From VAZQ01 sp036557665 (GTDB taxonomy: Bacteria > Pseudomonadota > Alphaproteobacteria > Rhizobiales > Xanthobacteraceae): 64,000 bases of DNA. Of the stretch, positions 51,771 through 60,821 are shown piece by piece. The notes under the pieces were generated by a model that saw nothing but the letters and a program-made list of their open reading frames with translations, had not been told where the DNA came from and ran no database searches. The translations under genes were made by a program, and so were the position numbers. Position 1 is the stretch's first letter; each line of letters starts with the position of its first letter. The stretch is taken from the NCBI GenBank assembly GCA_036557665.1, contig DATBHG010000058.1:26344-90343 (forward strand). The letters are read 5' to 3'.

Positions 51771-52889
51771 ATGTCCAATTCCTTTCTTCGACCCTCCCGG
51801 TCCCGGCGCTGGCCTCTGTTCGTGGTACTCGGACTCGCCATCGCACTCGCTCTCGCATGGACCGGGTTCTGGTTTTACGCAGCCGCCCAAGCCAAGACCG
51901 AGATTGCCGGCTGGCGCGAGCGCGAGCGCCGCGCAGGGCGGCGGCAGGATTGCGCATCGCTTTCGGTCGCAGGTTATCCCTTTCGCATCGAGGTGCAGTG
52001 CAGCGGCGGAAAGTTTGAGCTGGAAGGCACCCCGCCCCTGCGGTTGGATGTGCCATCCGTGCTGGCAGTAGTGCAGGTGTATGACCCTCGCCTGCTCATC
52101 AGCGAGTTCACGGGGCCGCTAAATGTTTCGCAGCAAAGCGGCAGGTCTGAATATATCCTCGATTGGGATGTTGGCCGCGCTAGCGTGCGCGGAAGCCTGC
52201 CTTCGCAAATCGAGCGGGTGTCGCTTGCGCTCGACGCTCTTTCGATACGCGATTCGGGCGACGCCAACGCCGATCCCAGCTTCAAAGCGCAACATTTCGA
52301 GCTGCACGGGCGTCAAGCGCCGGGGGGGCGGGCCGCCGATCCCGCGATCGAAACGGTGTTGCACGTCAAGGCCGCGACCGCGCGAAAGATCCATCCGTTG
52401 GCGGCAAGGCCGATCAATGCTGATATCAGCAGTGTGGTTCACGGCATCGACGACTTTTCGGCGATGCCCTTGGCCGAGCGTCTCAGGAAATGGCAGGCGC
52501 GCAACGGCCAACTCGAGATCACGAGAGCGCGCGTTGAACAAGACAACGTCATAGCGGAAGGCGCCGGCACATTGCGGCTTACACGTGAAGGGAGGCTCGA
52601 CGGCAATCTCGACGTCACCGTGGTCGGAATCGAGGATGTCCTGCGGATGTTCAACCTGGAGCGGCTCCTGTCGCAAGGAGAGATGGGGGCCGCGCTGAAC
52701 GCTCTTGATCGGCTCCTGCCCGGATTGGGCGGGATCGCCCGCCAGGGCGCCGCGCCAGGGCTTGCCGCGGCTCTTGGCAAACGCGCGGTGCTCGACGGAA
52801 AGCCTGCAACCGCCCTGCCGATCCGTTTTGTCGACGGCGCGGTGTTCGTTGGGCCCTTTCAGGTCGGTGTGGTGCCACCTCTGTTCTAG
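51771..52889 (+). CDS. DUF2125 family protein
   Basis: The 372-residue protein starts with a single membrane anchor (WPLFVVLGLAIALALAWTGFWFYAA) followed by a beta-rich extracytoplasmic domain with CASLSVAGYPFRIEVQC, the signature of the DUF2125 group found in alphaproteobacteria. Function unknown; an envelope or lipid-transfer-like role has been suggested by the barrel-like architecture only. The start at 51771 is the one next to the anchor; earlier in-frame codons give no plausible sequence. Confidence 0.88.
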   Translation: MSNSFLRPSRSRRWPLFVVLGLAIALALAWTGFWFYAAAQAKTEIAGWRERERRAGRRQDCASLSVAGYPFRIEVQCSGGKFELEGTPPLRLDVPSVLAVVQVYDPRLLISEFTGPLNVSQQSGRSEYILDWDVGRASVRGSLPSQIERVSLALDALSIRDSGDANADPSFKAQHFELHGRQAPGGRAADPAIETVLHVKAATARKIHPLAARPINADISSVVHGIDDFSAMPLAERLRKWQARNGQLEITRARVEQDNVIAEGAGTLRLTREGRLDGNLDVTVVGIEDVLRMFNLERLLSQGEMGAALNALDRLLPGLGGIARQGAAPGLAAALGKRAVLDGKPATALPIRFVDGAVFVGPFQVGVVPPLF

Positions 52890-52902
52890 CCCGCGCCGAT
52901 GC

Positions 52903-53868
52903 TCACGCCTCGGCCGCATAGGGGCGCGGCAACCGTTCCCGCGGGAGCTCGGGGTGGGGACGCCCGAAATCGGGCGCAGGAGAGTCCTGGCCGATCTCCA
53001 GAATCCCACGGCGAATGGCGCGGGTCCGGCTGAACTGATTGAACAGCGTATCGCCGTCGCCGCGCCGGATGGCCCGGGTGAGAGCCGCCAAGTCCTCCTG
53101 AAATCGTCCGAGCATCTCCAGCACCGCGTCCTTGTTGGCGAGAAAGACGTCGCGCCACATCGTAGGGTCGGAGGCCGCGATGCGCGTGAAATCGCGAAAT
53201 CCCCCTGCCGAGAACTGCAACACTTCCGAACGAGTGACCTCGCTGAGCTCATCGGCGGTTCCGACAATCGTATAGGCAATGAGGTGAGGCAGGTGGCTCG
53301 TTATCCCAAGCACGAGATCGTGGTGCTCCGCCGACATCTTCTCGACATTGGCTCCGAGCCTTCGCCAGAACGTTGCCAGCCGCTCCACGGCAGCCGGGGC
53401 AGCGTTCGCAGGCGGCGTGAGGATGCACCAGCGGTTGACAAAAAGCTCGGCGAAACCCGCGTCCGGCCCGGAATGCTCCGTCCCGGCGACAGGATGAGCG
53501 GGCACGAAATGCACGCCCGCAGGGACGTGAGGCAGCATGTCGCGCAGAACGGCGCCTTTGACCGAGCCGACGTCGGACACGATGGCGCCTCGCGCAACAT
53601 GCGAGCTGATCTCTGCTGCGACCGCTCCGCACGCGCCCACGGGAACGCAGAGAATCACGAGATCAGCGCCTTCCACTGCCACGGCATTGCTCTCGACGAC
53701 CTGATCGGCGAGGCCCAACTCGGCAACGCGCCGACGCGTTGCTGCGGAGCGTGCAGTAGCCACAATCGACGTGGCCGCTCCCTGGGCGCGCGCAGCCCGC
53801 GCAACAGATGACCCTATGAGGCCCATCCCTATCAGCGCCAAGCGGTTGAAGGTGGCGGTCCCGCTCAT
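52903..53868 (-). CDS. tyrC: Prephenate/arogenate dehydrogenase
   Basis: The 321-residue NAD(P)-dependent enzyme oxidises prephenate or arogenate in tyrosine synthesis. The Rossmann motif ALIGMGLIGSSVARAAR opens the protein and is followed by the DVGSVKGAVLRDM active-site helix and the HFVPAHPVAGTEHSGPDAGFAELF segment. It is the last gene of a three-gene minus-strand operon with chorismate mutase and hisC, overlapping hisC by ATGA. Cyclohexadienyl dehydrogenase is an equivalent label. Confidence 0.95.
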   Translation of the reverse strand: MSGTATFNRLALIGMGLIGSSVARAARAQGAATSIVATARSAATRRRVAELGLADQVVESNAVAVEGADLVILCVPVGACGAVAAEISSHVARGAIVSDVGSVKGAVLRDMLPHVPAGVHFVPAHPVAGTEHSGPDAGFAELFVNRWCILTPPANAAPAAVERLATFWRRLGANVEKMSAEHHDLVLGITSHLPHLIAYTIVGTADELSEVTRSEVLQFSAGGFRDFTRIAASDPTMWRDVFLANKDAVLEMLGRFQEDLAALTRAIRRGDGDTLFNQFSRTRAIRRGILEIGQDSPAPDFGRPHPELPRERLPRPYAAEA

Positions 53869-54968
53869 CGCCGGTCCATGAACTCGCGAAGCGCCGCCAC
53901 CGTCAGGCGGTTCGCTTCCTCGGTTCCGACGCTCATGCGCAATGCGTTGGGGAGCTTGTAGGCCGCAACGCGTCGCAAAATGAGCCCGCGCTTGGTCAGA
54001 AACGCATCGGCTTCGGCCGCGGATGAGCCGGGAAGATCAGGGAAATGAATGAGCACGAAATTCGCCACGCTCGGCGTCACCTCAAGACCGAGTTTGGGGA
54101 TTTCCTCGAGCAGCCATGCGAGCCAACGCTCGTTGTGCCTCCGCGATGTCTCCACGTGCGCGGTATCTCTGATTGCCGCAATTCCAGCCGCGATGGCCGG
54201 TCCGTTGACGTTGAAGGGACCGCGTATCCGGTTCACCGCATCAACGACATGCGCGGGCCCGTACAGCCAACCGAGGCGAAGAGCCGCGAGCCCATAGATC
54301 TTGGAGAAGGTGCGACACATGACGACGTTATCCGAGGTTGCGACGAGCTCGATACCGGCTGCGTAATCGTTGCGGCGAACGTATTCGGCATAGGCGGCGT
54401 CGAGCACAAGCAGCACATGGGCAGGCAGCTCGCGATGCAGGCGCTTTATCTCGTCGTACGGCACGTAGGTGCCGGTCGGGTTGTTGGGATTGGCAAGGAA
54501 TACGATCCTGGTGCGCTCGCTCACAAGCGAGAGGATCGCATCGACATCGGCGGTATAGTTGGTCTCGGGTGCCGCCACTGGTATTGCCCCCGAGCCGCGC
54601 GTGGCTATGGGATAGACCAAAAAACCATGCCTGGTATGGATGGCCTCATCACCGTCCCGCAGGAAGGCGTCGGCGAGCAGATTCAAGAGCTCATCGGAGC
54701 CGGCGCCGCAGACGATGCGGTTGGGGTCAAGCCCAAAGGCACGACCTATGGCTTCTCGTAAGGCGGCGGACGCTCCGTCCGGATAATCCTGCAGGTGCTC
54801 AGCCATTTCACGGTACGCAGCGATGGCTTTCGGGCTAGGGCCCAGCGGCGTCTCGTTCGACGAGAGCTTGAACGCCTTGGCAGCCCCTGGCGCCGAGCTC
54901 TTGCCGGGCACGTAGGGATCGATCGCAAGCACGCCTGGACGTGGTTGCGGACACTGTAGGAGCGACAT
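53865..54968 (-). CDS. hisC: Histidinol-phosphate / aromatic aminotransferase
   Basis: The 367-residue class I/II aminotransferase has KLSSNETPLGPSPKAI, ANPNNPTGTYVPYDEI with the Asn/Asp contacts for PLP, and the PLP-binding Lys in RTFSKIYGLAALRLGWLYG (near residue 224). Placement between chorismate mutase and tyrC suggests it also transaminates prephenate or aromatic 2-oxo acids. The start at 54968 (MSLLQCPQP) is one base before the chorismate-mutase stop region, so the genes are tightly coupled. Confidence 0.94.
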   Translation of the reverse strand: MSLLQCPQPRPGVLAIDPYVPGKSSAPGAAKAFKLSSNETPLGPSPKAIAAYREMAEHLQDYPDGASAALREAIGRAFGLDPNRIVCGAGSDELLNLLADAFLRDGDEAIHTRHGFLVYPIATRGSGAIPVAAPETNYTADVDAILSLVSERTRIVFLANPNNPTGTYVPYDEIKRLHRELPAHVLLVLDAAYAEYVRRNDYAAGIELVATSDNVVMCRTFSKIYGLAALRLGWLYGPAHVVDAVNRIRGPFNVNGPAIAAGIAAIRDTAHVETSRRHNERWLAWLLEEIPKLGLEVTPSVANFVLIHFPDLPGSSAAEADAFLTKRGLILRRVAAYKLPNALRMSVGTEEANRLTVAALREFMDRR

Positions 54969-54969
54969 T

Positions 54970-55848
54970 TCAGGCTCCGGTAGGTGCGGCTTCGGCGCGA
55001 CGCGGGACATCCGGCAGCTTATAGCGTGTGGCATGACTGCCTACGAGCGTCGAGGAGCGCACCGATGCGCCTGCTCCCACCAATAGCCCGATTACTCCCT
55101 CGATGCTGTGGTCCTGCGGCACCGAAACCAGCAGTGCTGCTCCTTCGAAAGCGCCTTCTGGCACTGCGATCACATCCGCAAGCATCGCCAGCTCCCGCGC
55201 GGCACGAGTATTCCAGCCCGCGATCCGCACGCTCCACATTTCTATTTCCTTCACCATTGCATCGGGTGCGGCACGTGACAGCACGAATACAGAGATGGCA
55301 GCAGGGTGGTCTCGGCGCTCGATAAACGGCAAGCGGGCAATGATCTTGGGCGCCGATTCCGCCTCGAGCGCGGTCCACCAAGCACCGTCGCCCGCGACGT
55401 CAAAGGCGGGCACGAGACCCAGATCCCCCCGCGACGCGGAAACCGACGCCACAACGCTGTCAGCACCAATATGCGCGACGAATGGAACCGTAAACCCGAA
55501 ATGAAAGCGCACCGAGTCGCGCATCCGGGCATCACCAGCAGAGAGGTCGGCATGCACCGAGAACGGCGCTTGCACATAGGTAAAGGTAGCGATGATCACC
55601 CGCCAGATGCTCTCGGCCGTATCAAGCGGCAGGATGCCCCTGTGACGCGCCACCAGGCGGCGCATCATCTGTGCTTCGCGTGCGGGCCGGAATGCAGAGC
55701 CGGTTTCCTGCATCTGCTTTGCCTTGATCAGCTTACTGATGATCTCGCCGCGCTGGAGCAACAGGCTGTGCATGCCCTCGTCGAGGCGATCGATCTCCTG
55801 CCTGAGCTCAGCAAGCGACGGAACTTCCGGAGGGGAAGGCGTTGACAT
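54970..55848 (-). CDS. Chorismate mutase with C-terminal extension
   Basis: The 292-residue protein begins with an AroQ-type chorismate mutase domain (residues 10-95: LRQEIDRLDEGMHSLLLQRGEIISKLIKAKQ, with the conserved Arg and Lys contacts). The remaining 195 residues have a weaker fold with resemblance to prephenate dehydratase-like regions but lack its catalytic TRF motif, so dehydratase activity is not supported. It is the first gene of the operon with hisC and tyrC, the source of prephenate for that operon. This combination is common in Rhizobiales. Confidence 0.85.
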   Translation of the reverse strand: MSTPSPPEVPSLAELRQEIDRLDEGMHSLLLQRGEIISKLIKAKQMQETGSAFRPAREAQMMRRLVARHRGILPLDTAESIWRVIIATFTYVQAPFSVHADLSAGDARMRDSVRFHFGFTVPFVAHIGADSVVASVSASRGDLGLVPAFDVAGDGAWWTALEAESAPKIIARLPFIERRDHPAAISVFVLSRAAPDAMVKEIEMWSVRIAGWNTRAARELAMLADVIAVPEGAFEGAALLVSVPQDHSIEGVIGLLVGAGASVRSSTLVGSHATRYKLPDVPRRAEAAPTGA

Positions 55849-56027
55849 GGGATCCTCCGCGCCTGCGACCCGCAGGCGGGGCTTGGAATTGATAGTGCAC
55901 CGGTCCCTGAAAGCAAAGAAAACGTTGACAGGCGTGGCGCGAGGCCTATCTAAGCCCGTCCGCGGCCGCGCTTTCGCGAGGAAATGGCGGTCGTGCGCGT
56001 CCAGGCGAGAATCAAAGTTGGGTCAAG

Positions 56028-57224
56028 ATGACGGAGGCCCTCTTCAACGTCGAAGTCGATCCGGCGGGCCGGGCGCATGAGGCGGATAATCCCCGCTCGC
56101 CAGTCGTCCGCTTCGGACCGGAGCAACCGTTGCGGCTCGACGCCGGAATTGATCTTGCTCCCTTCCAGATCGCGTATCAGACCTACGGCACGCTGAACGC
56201 AGCGCGCAGCAATGCGGTGCTGATCTGCCACGCGCTTACTGGCGATCAACATGTCGCCAATACGCACCCCGTCACCCAGAAGCCGGGATGGTGGGAAACG
56301 ATGGTGGGCCCAGGCAGGCCCATCGATACCGGCCGTTATTTCGTCATCTGCCCGAACGTCCTGGGCGCGTGCATGGGCACGACCGGGCCGGCCTCCACCA
56401 ACCCGTCTACCGGCATGCCGTGGGGCCTCGATTTTCCGGTCATTACCATCCGCGACATGGTCCGCGCGCAGGCGATGCTGCTCGACCATCTCGGCATCGC
56501 CTCGCTGTTCTCGATGGCGGGTGGCTCGATGGGCGGCATGCAGGTGCTGCAGTGGTGCGCAAGCTATCCGGAACGGGTATTTTCGGCGCTTCCCCTGGCG
56601 ACCTCGACACGTCATTCGGCGCAGAACATCGCCTTCCACGAGGTTGGTCGACAGGCCGTGATGGCAGATCCGGATTGGCGGCAAGGGCGGTACTTCGCTG
56701 ATGGTACCAACCCACGCCGCGGATTGGCCGTTGCGCGCATGGGCGCCCACATCACCTACCTTTCTGATATGGCTTTGCATCGCAAGTTCGGCCGGCGTTT
56801 CCAGAAGGGGGAGAACCCGACTTTCTCGTTTGACGCCGATTTCCAGGTAGAGAGCTATTTGCGCCACCAGGGGATCAGCTTTGTCGAGCGGTTCGATGCC
56901 AACTCCTACCTGTATCTTACCCGCGCGATGGACTATTTCGACCTCGCGGCAGATTATGGCGGCGTCCTGGCCAATGCATTCAAGGATACTCCAACCAGGT
57001 TTTGCGTAGTCTCGTTCACGTCGGATTGGCTGTTTCCGACATCTGATTCACGCGCCACCGTGCACGCGCTGAATGCAGGTAGCGCACGGGTGTCCTTCGC
57101 CGAGATCGTGAGCGACAAAGGCCATGATGCATTCCTGCTGGACGAGCCGGAATTGTTCGCCATCGTTCGTGGTTTTCTGGAGGGTGCGGCGCGGGCTCGC
57201 GGCCTCACGGCTCGGGTCCCATAA
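56028..57224 (+). CDS. metX: Homoserine O-acetyltransferase
   Basis: The 398-residue alpha/beta-hydrolase-fold enzyme acetylates homoserine in methionine synthesis. The nucleophile lies in GGSMGGMQVLQW (near residue 166), the Asp in SDWLFPTSDSR and the His in SDKGHDAFLLDEPE. The LICHALTGDQHVA and CPNVLGACMGTTGPAS segments are typical of the MetX group. It is followed by metW after 93 bases, the standard alphaproteobacterial pair, and is divergent from the chorismate-mutase operon. Confidence 0.95.
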   Translation: MTEALFNVEVDPAGRAHEADNPRSPVVRFGPEQPLRLDAGIDLAPFQIAYQTYGTLNAARSNAVLICHALTGDQHVANTHPVTQKPGWWETMVGPGRPIDTGRYFVICPNVLGACMGTTGPASTNPSTGMPWGLDFPVITIRDMVRAQAMLLDHLGIASLFSMAGGSMGGMQVLQWCASYPERVFSALPLATSTRHSAQNIAFHEVGRQAVMADPDWRQGRYFADGTNPRRGLAVARMGAHITYLSDMALHRKFGRRFQKGENPTFSFDADFQVESYLRHQGISFVERFDANSYLYLTRAMDYFDLAADYGGVLANAFKDTPTRFCVVSFTSDWLFPTSDSRATVHALNAGSARVSFAEIVSDKGHDAFLLDEPELFAIVRGFLEGAARARGLTARVP

Positions 57225-57317
57225 CGTGCAATGGATGGCCTCGATGGCTCTGTCTTTCCTGAACGACAGGGTGGCACGGCTTAGCAGCCGCAGTGGCAGC
57301 GAGCTCCCGGTGCGCTG

Positions 57318-57980
57318 ATGCTTACTCGCGCCAAGCACGACCTCACCATGGCGGATGCTGCACGCAACCCCGGCGGGGCGCGCGTTGACCTTTTGGTGGT
57401 GGCGGAGATGGTCACGCCGGGAGCGAAGGTGCTCGACGTCGGCTGTGGCGATGGCGAGCTGCTGCGGTTGCTAGCCGAGACGCGCGGCGTGGATGGCCGC
57501 GGGATCGAGCTTTCCCGCGAAGGGGTCAACGAGTGTGTCGCAAAGGGTTTGGCCGTCATTCAAGGGGATGCCGACACGGACCTCTCGGACTATCCCGACG
57601 ACGCGTTCGATTACGTCATCCTGTCGCAGACCCTGCAGGCGACCCGGCATCCGCGGGTGGTGATCGAGCACATGCTTCGCATCGGGCGCCACGGCGTGGT
57701 TTCGTTCCCGAACTTCGGTCACTGGCGCATCCGATTACAGCTGCTGCTCGGCGGTCACATGCCCCGTACCGACAACCTGCCCTACGGCTGGTGGGAGTCT
57801 CCAAACATCCATTTCTGCACCATCAAGGACTTCCGCAAGCTCTGTGGCGTGGTCGGGGCCAAAATGGAGAGAGCCGTGGCACTCGATGCGTGGGGCAGGG
57901 CCTTGCGCTTCAATGCCCCATGGTGGTTTTGGAATTTGCTCGGCGAGCAGGCGGTGTTCCTGCTGAGCCGCAGCGGTTGA
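57318..57980 (+). CDS. metW: Methionine biosynthesis protein MetW
   Basis: The 220-residue class I methyltransferase-like protein has the SAM-binding motif VLDVGCGDGELLRLL, then GIELSREGVNECVAKGLAVIQGDADTDL, DYVILSQTLQATRHP and the family's FPNFGHWRIRLQLLLGGHMPRTDNLPYGWWESPNIHFCT. It acts together with MetX in methionine synthesis. A cysteine-to-serine or other change was not seen at the SAM site. Confidence 0.95.
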   Translation: MLTRAKHDLTMADAARNPGGARVDLLVVAEMVTPGAKVLDVGCGDGELLRLLAETRGVDGRGIELSREGVNECVAKGLAVIQGDADTDLSDYPDDAFDYVILSQTLQATRHPRVVIEHMLRIGRHGVVSFPNFGHWRIRLQLLLGGHMPRTDNLPYGWWESPNIHFCTIKDFRKLCGVVGAKMERAVALDAWGRALRFNAPWWFWNLLGEQAVFLLSRSG

Positions 57981-58066
57981 AACCAAGTCCCCCGGCAGAA
58001 TTTCTGACGAGCCTCTTTCGGCCGAAACCCGCCGTTCCCACATAGCAACGGGGCAGCGTTGCCTTC

Positions 58067-58095
58067 GCCGTAAACGCACGCAGCCGTAAACGCAC
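58067..58095. repeat. Directly repeated 13-mer upstream of clpB
   Basis: GCCGTAAACGCAC occurs exactly at 58067-58079 and again at 58083-58095, a 16-base period. It lies about 80 bases upstream of the clpB start, and could be a regulator site or chance. Confidence 0.5.
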
Positions 58096-58113
58096 ATGGC
58101 GCACCTATCGCTG

Positions 58114-58138
58114 CTTGCCCATTGAGGATGTTCTTATC
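58114..58138 (+). promoter_or_regulatory. Possible RpoH (sigma-32) type promoter of clpB
   Basis: CTTGCC, 13 bases, CTTATC resembles the heat-shock sigma consensus (CTTGAA ... CCCATNT-like) only loosely, and is 40 bases upstream of the clpB start. ClpB genes are usually controlled by RpoH, which makes this site worth naming but not firm. Confidence 0.3.
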
Positions 58139-58176
58139 GTGCCGCAAGGGCGAAAGGGCAGGCTGAGGGTAGTAAC

Positions 58177-60771
58177 ATGGACATCGAGAAGTATACCGAC
58201 CGCGCTAAGGGTTTCATTCAAGCCGCTCAATCGATGGCCTTGCGTGAGGGCAACCCGCAAATCACGCCCGAGCACCTGCTCAAGGTTCTCCTGGACGACC
58301 CGGAGGGGCTTGCGGCCGGTTTGATCGACCGCGCAGGGGGGAGCTCGCGCGCGGCATTGGCTGCGGTCAACGCGACGCTTGCCAAGCTTCCCAAAGTGTC
58401 CGGCAGTGCTTCTACTCAGCCTTCGGCTGCGCCCGCTTCGATGCGCGTGTTTGATGCCGCAGAGCAGGCTGCGGCAAAGGCGGGCGATAAATTCGTCACC
58501 CAGGACACCCTGCTGCTCGCGCTTAGCCTGGACAGAAGCGGTGAGGCGGGAAGGATCCTCGGACAGTCCGGTGTGACACCGCAGGTCCTCAACGAAGCCA
58601 TCAAGGCGCTACGGAAAGGTCGCACCGCCGACAGCGCATCGGCTGAGAACGCCTATGATGCTCTCAAGAAATACGCCCGAGATCTTACTCAGGCGGCACG
58701 CGACGGCAAGATTGATCCAGTAATCGGGCGGGATGAGGAGATACGGCGTACAATCCAGGTGCTGTCTCGCCGGACCAAGAATAACCCCGTCCTGATCGGC
58801 GAGCCCGGTGTGGGCAAGACGGCGATCGTTGAAGGGTTGGCACAGCGGATCGTCAACGGCGACGTGCCTGAAAGTCTCGAGGACAAAAAGCTCCTGGCGC
58901 TCGACATGGGCGCCTTGATCGCCGGCGCAAAGTATCGCGGCGAGTTCGAGGAGCGGCTCAAAGCCGTCCTGCAGGAAGTGATCTCCTCCGCGGGGGGCTA
59001 CATTCTTTTCATCGATGAGATGCACACGATCGTTGGCGCGGGCAAGGCTGACGGGGCGATGGATGCGTCCAACCTCCTCAAGCCGGCGCTTGCGCGCGGC
59101 GAGCTGCATTGCATCGGGGCTACGACGCTCGACGAGTACAAGAAGCACGTCGAAAAGGATGCCGCGCTCGCCCGGCGTTTCCAGCCGGTCTTTGTCGACG
59201 AGCCGAGCGTGGAGGATACGATCTCCATCCTGCGGGGCCTCAAGGACAAGTACGAGCAGCATCATGGGGTGCGGATCACCGACTCCGCCTTGGTGGCTGC
59301 CGCCACTCTTTCGCACCGCTACATCACCGACAGGTTCCTGCCCGACAAGGCCATTGACCTGATCGACGAGGCAGCGGCACGCCTTAAAATGCAGGTCGAT
59401 TCCAAGCCGGAGGAGCTCGATTCAACCGACCGCGAGATCGTGCGGCTGAAAATCGAGCAGGAGGCGCTCAAGAAGGAGCATGATCCTGGCTCGAGGGAGC
59501 GTTTGAAGAGCCTTGAACGGGAGCTCGCATCGCTCGAGAAGCAGTCGGCCGATCTTACCGCTCGTTGGAAGTCCGAAAAGGAGAAGCTCTCCGATGCGCA
59601 GAAGCTCAAGACCGAGCTCGACCGGCTGCGCAACGAGGCCGCCGACGCACAGCGACGAGCTGATTACCAGCGTGTCAGCGAGCTTCGTTACGGGCGCATT
59701 CCCGAGATCGAGAGGAAGCTGAATGCCATCGAGGCGGCCGATGGCAAGGGCGCAATGGTCGAGGAGGCGGTAACCGCGAATCACGTGGCGCAGGTCGTAT
59801 CGCGTTGGACCGGGATCCCGGTCGACAAGATGCTCGAGGGTGAGAAGGAGAAGCTGCTGCGGATGGAGGAGCAGCTGAGCAAACGCGTGATCGGCCAGGA
59901 GGAGGCGGTGAAGGCGGTATCGACGGCGGTGCGGCGCGCCCGCGCCGGCCTCCAGGATCCGAACCGCCCCATCGGGTCGTTCATGTTCCTGGGTCCGACC
60001 GGAGTGGGCAAGACCGAGTTGACCAAGGCGTTGGCCGAGTTCCTGTTCGACGACGAGTCGGCGCTCATTCGGATCGACATGTCGGAGTACATGGAGAAGC
60101 ATTCCGTGGCGCGGCTGATCGGTGCGCCGCCCGGTTACGTCGGCTACGAGGAAGGCGGATCGCTCACCGAGGCGGTGCGGCGGCGCCCCTACCAGGTGGT
60201 GCTATTCGACGAAATCGAGAAGGCGCATCCTGACGTATTCAACGTGCTGCTCCAGGTGCTCGACGATGGCCGTCTTACCGACGGCCAAGGTCACACTGTT
60301 GATTTCCGCAACACGCTCATTGTGATGACCTCAAATCTCGGATCGGAGCTCCTGGCCTCCCAGCCGGAGGATCAGGACACCGATGCCGTGCGCGATCGGG
60401 TGATGGAGGTCGTCCGTGCAAGCTTCCGCCCGGAATTCCTTAACCGTGTGGACGAGATCATTCTTTTCCATCGCCTTCGGCGTGAGGATATGGTCCACAT
60501 CGTGGACATTCAGATCAGCCGCGTGGCGAGGCGGCTGGCCGATCGGAAGATCACGATTGAGCTCGATGAATCCGCGCGTGACTGGTTGGCCAAGAAGGGA
60601 TGGGATCCGGCTTATGGGGCGCGCCCGCTCAAGCGCGTGATCCAGAAGTCGGTAGAGGATCCATTGGCCGAGCAGATCCTGAGAGGCGAGGTGAAGGACG
60701 GCGACAATGTCGCCATTTCCGCCGGCAAGCAGGGACTCATCTTTAACGGCAAGTTGGCCGCAGCAGCGTGA
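58177..60771 (+). CDS. clpB: ATP-dependent chaperone ClpB
   Basis: The 864-residue disaggregase remodels aggregated proteins with DnaK. The N domain (residues 1-145) is followed by the first AAA+ domain (Walker A GEPGVGKTAIVEG near residue 208), a coiled-coil M domain (about 410-530, EKQSADLTARWKSEKEKLSDAQ), and the second AAA+ domain (Walker A GPTGVGKTELTKAL near residue 608, then GAPPGYVGYEEGG pore loop region). The M domain and lack of a ClpP-binding loop distinguish it from ClpA/ClpC. Confidence 0.97.
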   Translation: MDIEKYTDRAKGFIQAAQSMALREGNPQITPEHLLKVLLDDPEGLAAGLIDRAGGSSRAALAAVNATLAKLPKVSGSASTQPSAAPASMRVFDAAEQAAAKAGDKFVTQDTLLLALSLDRSGEAGRILGQSGVTPQVLNEAIKALRKGRTADSASAENAYDALKKYARDLTQAARDGKIDPVIGRDEEIRRTIQVLSRRTKNNPVLIGEPGVGKTAIVEGLAQRIVNGDVPESLEDKKLLALDMGALIAGAKYRGEFEERLKAVLQEVISSAGGYILFIDEMHTIVGAGKADGAMDASNLLKPALARGELHCIGATTLDEYKKHVEKDAALARRFQPVFVDEPSVEDTISILRGLKDKYEQHHGVRITDSALVAAATLSHRYITDRFLPDKAIDLIDEAAARLKMQVDSKPEELDSTDREIVRLKIEQEALKKEHDPGSRERLKSLERELASLEKQSADLTARWKSEKEKLSDAQKLKTELDRLRNEAADAQRRADYQRVSELRYGRIPEIERKLNAIEAADGKGAMVEEAVTANHVAQVVSRWTGIPVDKMLEGEKEKLLRMEEQLSKRVIGQEEAVKAVSTAVRRARAGLQDPNRPIGSFMFLGPTGVGKTELTKALAEFLFDDESALIRIDMSEYMEKHSVARLIGAPPGYVGYEEGGSLTEAVRRRPYQVVLFDEIEKAHPDVFNVLLQVLDDGRLTDGQGHTVDFRNTLIVMTSNLGSELLASQPEDQDTDAVRDRVMEVVRASFRPEFLNRVDEIILFHRLRREDMVHIVDIQISRVARRLADRKITIELDESARDWLAKKGWDPAYGARPLKRVIQKSVEDPLAEQILRGEVKDGDNVAISAGKQGLIFNGKLAAAA

Positions 60772-60781
60772 TCAGGACCGG

Positions 60782-60806
60782 CGGATACCCGAGCCCGGGT
60801 ATGCCG
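60782..60806. terminator. Bidirectional terminator candidate
   Basis: ATACCCG (60785-60791) and CGGGTAT (60796-60802) pair around a 4-base loop, extended by CGG/CCG outside, between convergent clpB and the M23 gene. There is no T-run. Confidence 0.4.
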
Positions 60807-60821
60807 ATGTCCTGCTAGCTG

